NCBI GenBank assembly: GCA_961205875.1
Contig: OY540810.1
Location: 16,058,001 to 16,122,000 of the forward strand
Direction: 5' to 3'
Length of the DNA: 64,000 bases
DNA from: Sialis fuliginosa
Taxonomy: Eukaryota; Arthropoda; Insecta; Megaloptera; Sialidae
Part shown: one piece after another, positions 59,601-64,000 of the stretch
Layout: every line of letters begins with the position of its first letter
Numbering within the stretch: the first letter of the stretch is position 1
Made by a program: the position numbers and the translations under genes
The notes under the pieces: model-generated
What the model saw: the letters and a program-made list of their open reading frames with translations, nothing else
Told to the model about the DNA's origin: nothing
Databases searched by the model: none

Positions 59601-60545
59601 CTTGTGTAACTTTAATTAATATAATTCAACTTACAATTAGTTATTGTATGTATATAAAAATAATCTATAATATTAGTTGTCAGAGCTGTTTTTTAATGTA
59701 TTTATTACTTTCTGAGGTAACTGTACTAGTACTTATGTACTTTTCCAGACACAAGTATTTGTACTTAAAAATAAGTACTTAATTTTACTTGTAATTAAGA
59801 ATGTCATTTATTGAAAAGTAACTAATTGTACTTAATACTTTTTAAATGTATTTAAGTACCTTTGTAAGAGTATATGTACTTGTAATTAATTACAATTTTT
59901 GGTAAATGTAATTGTGCTTATACGTACATTTGTTTTTTTACTTATGCACAGCTTTGTTAGTTACGCAGTGGTAAAAACAATTAAGTCCACGTAAGAGCCA
60001 AGAAAAAAGAAAAAAGTAGATATAATCATTTTGGCAATCCCCATACATAAATAAAATAAAATAAATTAAGACAACCCCTCAATACATCTTATTTAATAAA
60101 TGAAAATATCAACTTACAATATAAATGCAAGCGTATTCTTTACAAACAGGGCTCTCTTTTCAGGATCAGCAGCCAAAGTAGAATACTTCTCGGACCCTTC
60201 GTTCCATCCACCAATAGCTAACGTAACTTTTAACTTGGGGTGCGTTTTTTTTATCTGAACAATTCTACCGTAACCATTCTTTCCATAATTATCAGCCAAG
60301 TCCTGCCATTCATCCAAAGCTTTGATTGAACTTTTCTCCACATTCAGTCCGGCAAATGAATACACAAGATGTGTGCACAGATCTGCTTCGATGTTGTCTA
60401 AATTAAACGATCCTCTTTCCGGCCTGTACACTGACCATGTTCCGATATAACACACAACAACTTTATCATGATTTATTTTTGAGGAATAAGATGAATTTAT
60501 TTCAGATAAATATAAAATTACAAATAGAAATACTTTGATAAACAT
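56657..60545 (-). CDS. GH18 chitinase, single catalytic domain, hydrophobic C-terminus
   Basis: Hydrolyses beta-1,4 links of chitin in cuticle or gut lining. Exons 60545-60118, 59487-59391, 59328-59122, 59061-58867, 58807-58674 and 56948-56657 give 450 residues. A signal peptide occupies about residues 1-22. All GH18 motifs are present: [25 protein letters not shown] (catalytic Glu155), [10 protein letters not shown] and [13 protein letters not shown]. Unlike many insect chitinases there is no chitin-binding (CBM14) module. After the catalytic domain comes an acidic Pro/Glu/Asp linker and a final hydrophobic run ([17 protein letters not shown]) that could be a GPI signal or membrane anchor. 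The active-site residues argue for an active enzyme rather than an imaginal-disc-growth-factor relative. The exact insect chitinase group is not settled. Intron 5 (1.7 kb) is filled with repeats. Confidence 0.92.
57073..57245. repeat. AAGTACTT-rich palindromic repeat in a chitinase intron
   Basis: Many copies of AAGTACTT and close variants, in both orientations, make the segment self-complementary. Similar text recurs at about 59690-59930 in the first chitinase intron. Confidence 0.5.
57445..57668. mobile_element. hAT-type MITE with GCCGCCCTGGGC interior
   Basis: The ends CAGCGACATTAAGTG and TAAATCCGTTGCTG are imperfectly inverted, with the perfect 8-bp duplication ATTTTGTT (57437-57444 and 57669-57676). 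The GCCGCCCTGGGC phrase also links it to the element at 25300-25645, whose interior repeats the inverse. Confidence 0.8.
57924..58074. repeat. long hairpin, Penelope-like terminal repeat candidate
   Basis: Arms of about 50 bp, AGATCTTGGCTTCTGGGTGT with continuation and its inverse, surround a loop that contains CCTGAAGATGTCCACTGCAA and GACGAAACGT. The same organisation with different sequence is seen at 58183-58340 and 8369-8457. I recall such loops from ends of Penelope-like elements in arthropods; no coding part is present. Confidence 0.45.
58183..58340. repeat. near-perfect 158-bp hairpin in a chitinase intron
   Basis: Two arms of about 70 bp (starting TAAAAACAAACTTGTTTG and ending its inverse) are almost identical inverted copies around the short loop AATCATCGTCAGGC. 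The arm-loop junction CTGTGAATCGAAAGC resembles the neighbouring hairpin's GACGAAACGT organisation. It lies next to an (AT)n run. Possibly two head-to-head retroelement ends. Confidence 0.65.
59500..60110. repeat. chitinase intron 1 with AAGTACTT-type repeat
   Basis: The intron contains dense TAAGTACTT/GTACTTA motifs between about 59690 and 59930, related to 57073-57245. No gene. Confidence 0.45.
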
Positions 60546-61447
60546 GATGATGGTACAAAAGTTAAATAATGAATTAATGCATCAGTAACTGATAAACAGT
60601 TATTGCTCACCAATATGGAATAACTAAACCACAGTTCCAGTTATGTTTGCTTAATTAATTTTAGTGGTACCTGCAGTATACTTAAGTATACTTCTGTCCT
60701 CTTTTATTCTTTGTACAATATATATTTATTGTGAGAGCTAGCAGCTCATTGTGTTTCAGTAAATGTCTGGGAAGTGGAAGAACCTGTTTTTCAGTGACTC
60801 AATTAAAACTATTGCCATTCACTTTATGGAAAAAGTATTCTATGAACTTTATAAAATCATTGAATTATATATACCAATAAAATTATCTTTTTTTTTTATT
60901 TTTATAAAAGTCGTCTTCAAAAATTCATAATCTAAAGTGAATTTAATTTTTTTATTGTTTCAGATTTGATTTGTATTGTTTTCTATATTATAATTTAATT
61001 TTTATTTCGATAAGTTAGCTGTAACTTTTCAGATAAAAGTTACTGAGTTTTAAAGGGGGGAGAAGGGACAATATACGATGTTTTTTATGATTTTTGAACG
61101 AATTATAAGTGATAATATATGCAGTTCTACGTTATTAGTAATCATTTTTTTAAAATGTGAATCTATATTTTTGTTGTTATTCTATCCGAAAAAAGTAACT
61201 TTTGTTTGGAAACAATTTTTAATGAGGTGAGATTTTTTTAGAAAATTAATAATCGAAACGCGAACTTATCATTTAAAATAAATTAATTTAGAGAAAAAGT
61301 ATAACAGTTGTTTTAAATCAAATAAAAATGTTTTAGGTAAAAATTTCATATTTTCGTAACGTTTTATTTTGGATTGAAATAAAATGCACATGTATATAAT
61401 ATTAACATTTTTTATTATTTAAAATAAATACATCTATATATACAATA
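60546..61447. other. intergenic region between chitinase 5' end and RNF113 3' end
   Basis: Head of the chitinase gene: an initiator-like ATCAGTTAC occurs on the minus strand about 45 bp before the ATG, without an obvious TATA box. The rest is AT-rich, with the RNF113 3' UTR next to 61447. No gene recognised. Confidence 0.45.
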
Positions 61448-62675
<1,228 letters not shown>

Positions 62676-63206
62676 CTTTGGTATATATCAATACATTCAA
62701 TTCAAGATATTATTATGTGATTTTTTTTCTATTTTATGTATAACCTCGGAATAATATATATAAATACATACGATAAAATAACAACTATTTTTATGTTTAC
62801 ATTTGACAATATTATGAACACAACATTGTGTGACACTGAACCAGGGTTGTCAACATCCCGATGACAAATTATGATATCGCCATTTAAAAATTATATTTAC
62901 CAAGGTATATAAAGTACTTTACATACATATTTACCCATCATGGATGACTCCTTGATATATCAATAAAATGATTATATGTTTTGCGTATCATTCACAGGTA
63001 TCGTATATGATTTGACACGTATTAATTATATCATGATTTGACACCCATCATTCATAATTAATTACAATAATGTTGGCAATGCGCTGCTGACATAACCTCT
63101 GTATAACCTATATCGGCACTTTTTGTACATATTATGTATATGTTCTGTGTCTTGTATTAACAATATTTTCATTAATTATAATTTTTTTGTATGAATTTCT
63201 ATAAAA
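62676..63206. promoter_or_regulatory. divergent promoter region of RNF113 (-) and uL18m (+)
   Basis: The 531 bp are AT-rich. Repeated GATTTGACAC and ATCATTCA phrases occur near 62990-63060, and a short CCAGGGTTGTCAACATCCC fragment near 62840 looks like a hAT end remnant. No TATA box well placed. Confidence 0.45.
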
Positions 63207-63866
63207 ATGTCATGCTTTAATACAATGTTAAATATTAGCAATAATTTACGAAATAGTGTTAGAATGTATTGCACGAAAGAAGTCACAAAACAGTTTTTTC
63301 AAAATCGAAATCCTCGTAACTTAGAAAAGATGAAAATTGCAAACAAACCCATGGGATATCATTTAGAAAAACCGGGACGAACATTTTGGAATAAGTACGT
63401 TCTTAAAATACATGGTTACATATAAAAATGCACCGTGAATATGCTTTTTTATAGATTGCAGATAATTTCCAGTAGTCGGCATGTTACTGCTAGAGTAATC
63501 CATCACAGCACTGGTCCTATAATCGAAGCAAGTACAAAAGAATGGGCTATCAAAAGACAACTTTATCGCACAACTGATACATCTGCATTTATCAATTTAG
63601 CAAAGGTATAAAAAACGAATATATGAAAGTGGCATTTTATTGACAATAATTTTTGTTAGGTTTTTGCAGTACGATGTCATGAATTTGGAGTAACAGATCT
63701 TCGATGTGATATTAAGCCTACAGAAGGAGGAAAAATAGAAGCCTTTTTAAATGTATTAAGCTCTGAAGGGATTTCGTTAACAGAACCTGAACAATTCAAA
63801 CCACACAGACCGTGGGATAAAGACAGACCTGAAAAACCGTGGGAAATGGAATATTATGTAAAATAA
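63207..63866 (+). CDS. mRpL18: mitochondrial ribosomal protein uL18m (MRPL18)
   Basis: Large-subunit protein of the mitochondrial ribosome, also connected with 5S rRNA import in vertebrates. Exons 63207-63394, 63455-63605 and 63660-63866 give 181 residues, the usual length. The basic N-terminus, poor in acidic residues, fits a mitochondrial targeting peptide. Family blocks are NRNPRNLEKM, the uL18 strand with HVTARVIHHSTG, STKEWAIKRQLYRT and, in exon 3, an aliphatic AVRCHEFGV region. It ends in a proline/tryptophan-rich tail (HRPWDKDRPEKPWEMEYY). Confidence 0.92.
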
Positions 63867-63952
63867 ATGTATTTAAAATAGTCTTTTAATAAATTTTATT
63901 TATATCTTTCTTACAATTTATATATAATTTATTTGATCTACATTATGTTGAG

Positions 63953-64000
63953 TTATTCTTCATATTTGTGTTTGATGTCTTTCCATAATTTCTGCAACAA
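63953..64000 (-). CDS. probable last codons of an unidentified minus-strand gene
   Basis: On the minus strand the frame KLWKDIKHKYEE-stop follows TTGTTGCAG, which looks like a splice acceptor. The charged composition and closeness to the uL18m 3' end suggest a convergent gene whose body lies beyond the window edge. Too short to identify. Confidence 0.3.
   Translation of the reverse strand: MLQKLWKDIKHKYEE

Overview
This is a strongly AT-rich piece of an insect nuclear genome. The genes have spliced exons with GT-AG boundaries, plus one GC-AG intron. They encode conserved animal proteins, including a cuticular protein of the CPCFC family and a GH18 chitinase, and the DNA between and inside them is packed with small inverted-repeat transposons. 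I could not decide the insect order from sequence alone. No tRNA, rRNA, CRISPR or bacterial-type operon was seen. All exon boundaries below were read by hand from splice signals and frame continuity.

Layout. 2610-14995 (-): class I PI3-kinase catalytic subunit, 14 coding exons (1064 aa), with transposon-filled introns. 15698-18792 (+): NSUN5-type rRNA methyltransferase with a long lysine-rich tail. A complete Vma21 gene (16193-16492, +) lies inside its second intron. 18801-29795: an almost gene-free block of mobile-element copies (hAT MITEs, a 1.5 kb foldback, a PIF/Harbinger-type element, an RTE-like LINE tail). 29851-30340 (+) ZSWIM7 and 30413-31182 (-) POP4 converge with only 72 bp between stop codons. 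32136-33549 (+): PIG-L. 35428-36659 (+): SNF5/SMARCB1 (Snr1). 41424-44930 (-): CPCFC cuticular protein with a 12-nt first coding exon and a PIF/Harbinger transposase relic in its first intron. 44931-50340: gene-poor. 50341-52827 (+): carnosine N-methyltransferase. 56657-60545 (-): GH18 chitinase. 61448-62675 (-): RNF113/CWC24 spliceosomal E3 ligase. 63207-63866 (+): mitochondrial ribosomal protein uL18m. 63953-64000 (-): probable last codons of another gene.

The genes do not form one pathway. They are mostly housekeeping functions: lipid kinase signalling, rRNA methylation, V-ATPase assembly, recombination repair, RNase P, GPI-anchor synthesis, chromatin remodelling, mitochondrial translation and splicing. 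Two cuticle-related genes (CPCFC, chitinase) are also present. The most interesting points are the Nsun5/Vma21 nested arrangement, where Vma21 has almost no room for a promoter of its own, and the end of Nsun5, where an in-frame stop is followed by a hAT insertion and then by apparent former coding sequence in the same frame. A Helitron-like element carrying a THAP-domain fragment and nested transposons with readable target duplications are also notable.
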